Below, one piece after another: positions 12,897-12,992 of a stretch of 12,992 bases of DNA (within the stretch, counting starts at the first letter, position 1; the number at the start of each line of letters is the position of its first letter). The translations under genes and the position numbers were made by a program. Origin of the DNA: JAVBPP01 sp031549535 (lineage in GTDB: Bacteria; Bacillota; Clostridia; Oscillospirales; Acutalibacteraceae); NCBI GenBank assembly GCA_031549535.1, contig JAVBPP010000077.1, positions 1 through 12,992 of the forward strand, given 5' to 3'. A model generated the notes under the pieces. That model worked only from the letters and a program-made list of their open reading frames with translations. It was not told where the DNA came from and did not search any database.

Positions 12897-12917
12897 TACC
12901 AAAACCCAAAAATCCAC

Positions 12918-12944
12918 AGTCCGATGAAAATCGGGCTATTTTTA
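12918..12944 (+). terminator. Hairpin with T-rich tail ahead of the last, partial gene
   Basis: AGTCCGAT (12918-12925) and ATCGGGCT (12930-12937) form an 8-bp stem with one T-G pair, closed by a GAAA tetraloop, and are followed by ATTTTTA. It sits just before the Shine-Dalgarno of the gene starting at 12961. It may therefore be an attenuator rather than the end of an upstream unit; no plus-strand gene ends here. Confidence 0.45.
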
Positions 12945-12960
12945 TAGAGGAGGCTTTCCC

Positions 12961-12992
12961 ATGTCATCGCTAAGAGAAAACAGGAGCTGTAC
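12961..12992 (+). CDS. Start of an unidentified gene, cut by the window end
   Basis: An ATG with an excellent Shine-Dalgarno (AGAGGAGG at 12946-12953, seven bases upstream) opens a frame reading MSSLRENRSC before the window ends. Ten residues are too few to identify it. The quality of the ribosome binding site is the only reason to call it. It is divergent from the AAC(6')-like gene, and a hairpin with a T-rich tail precedes it. Confidence 0.5.
   Translation, partial: MSSLRENRSC

Overview
The window looks like chromosome of a low-to-mid-GC Gram-positive of the class Clostridia, probably an Oscillospirales/Ruminococcaceae-type gut bacterium. This is an inference from strong AGGAGG-type ribosome binding sites, sigma-A-like promoters, the DUF896 (YnzC) gene, the yybP-ykoY riboswitch in front of a P-type ATPase, and clostridial-style FAD/Rieske and zinc-ribbon proteins. 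A GC-richer core of about 2.5-11.4 kb is flanked on both sides by AT-richer, patchy accessory DNA.

Left part (1-2519): a possible structured leader precedes a QueD/PTPS-like pterin enzyme that has a zinc ribbon added at its C-terminus and seems to have lost two active-site residues. Next is a MITE-like inverted repeat (799-919). It is followed by what looks like a complete attenuator: a 16-codon leader peptide with a good Shine-Dalgarno, two mutually exclusive pairings and a terminator hairpin, all in front of a tandem-GNAT acetyltransferase. A decayed single-GNAT gene follows.

Middle part (2520-8384): a plus-strand FAD-dependent oxidoreductase with a C-terminal Rieske domain overlaps tail to tail with a tightly packed seven-gene minus-strand operon. 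In transcription order the operon is hisH, hisF, a YgjP-like metalloprotease, a membrane-anchored alpha/beta hydrolase, a DUF896 protein, a TtcA-like PP-loop thiolase and a zinc-ribbon membrane protein. HisH and HisF together form imidazole glycerol phosphate synthase; the other genes look like housekeeping genes carried along.

Right part (8385-12992): a divergent promoter region holds a strong sigma-A promoter, then a yybP-ykoY (Mn2+) riboswitch with a textbook terminator, then a SERCA-like P-type cation ATPase. The ATPase is closed by an 18-bp terminator. Beyond it lie the C-terminal remnant of a large serine recombinase, hairpin terminators, an AT-rich AAC(6')-Ii-like aminoglycoside acetyltransferase gene on the minus strand, and the start of a further gene cut by the window end. 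This last stretch looks like a worn integration site that has picked up a resistance-type gene.

The best candidates for new biology are the leader-peptide attenuator of the tandem GNAT gene, the QueD-like protein lacking its catalytic Cys and pterin-anchoring Glu, and the pairing of a Mn2+ riboswitch with an ATPase whose ion-site residues are all calcium-pump-like.
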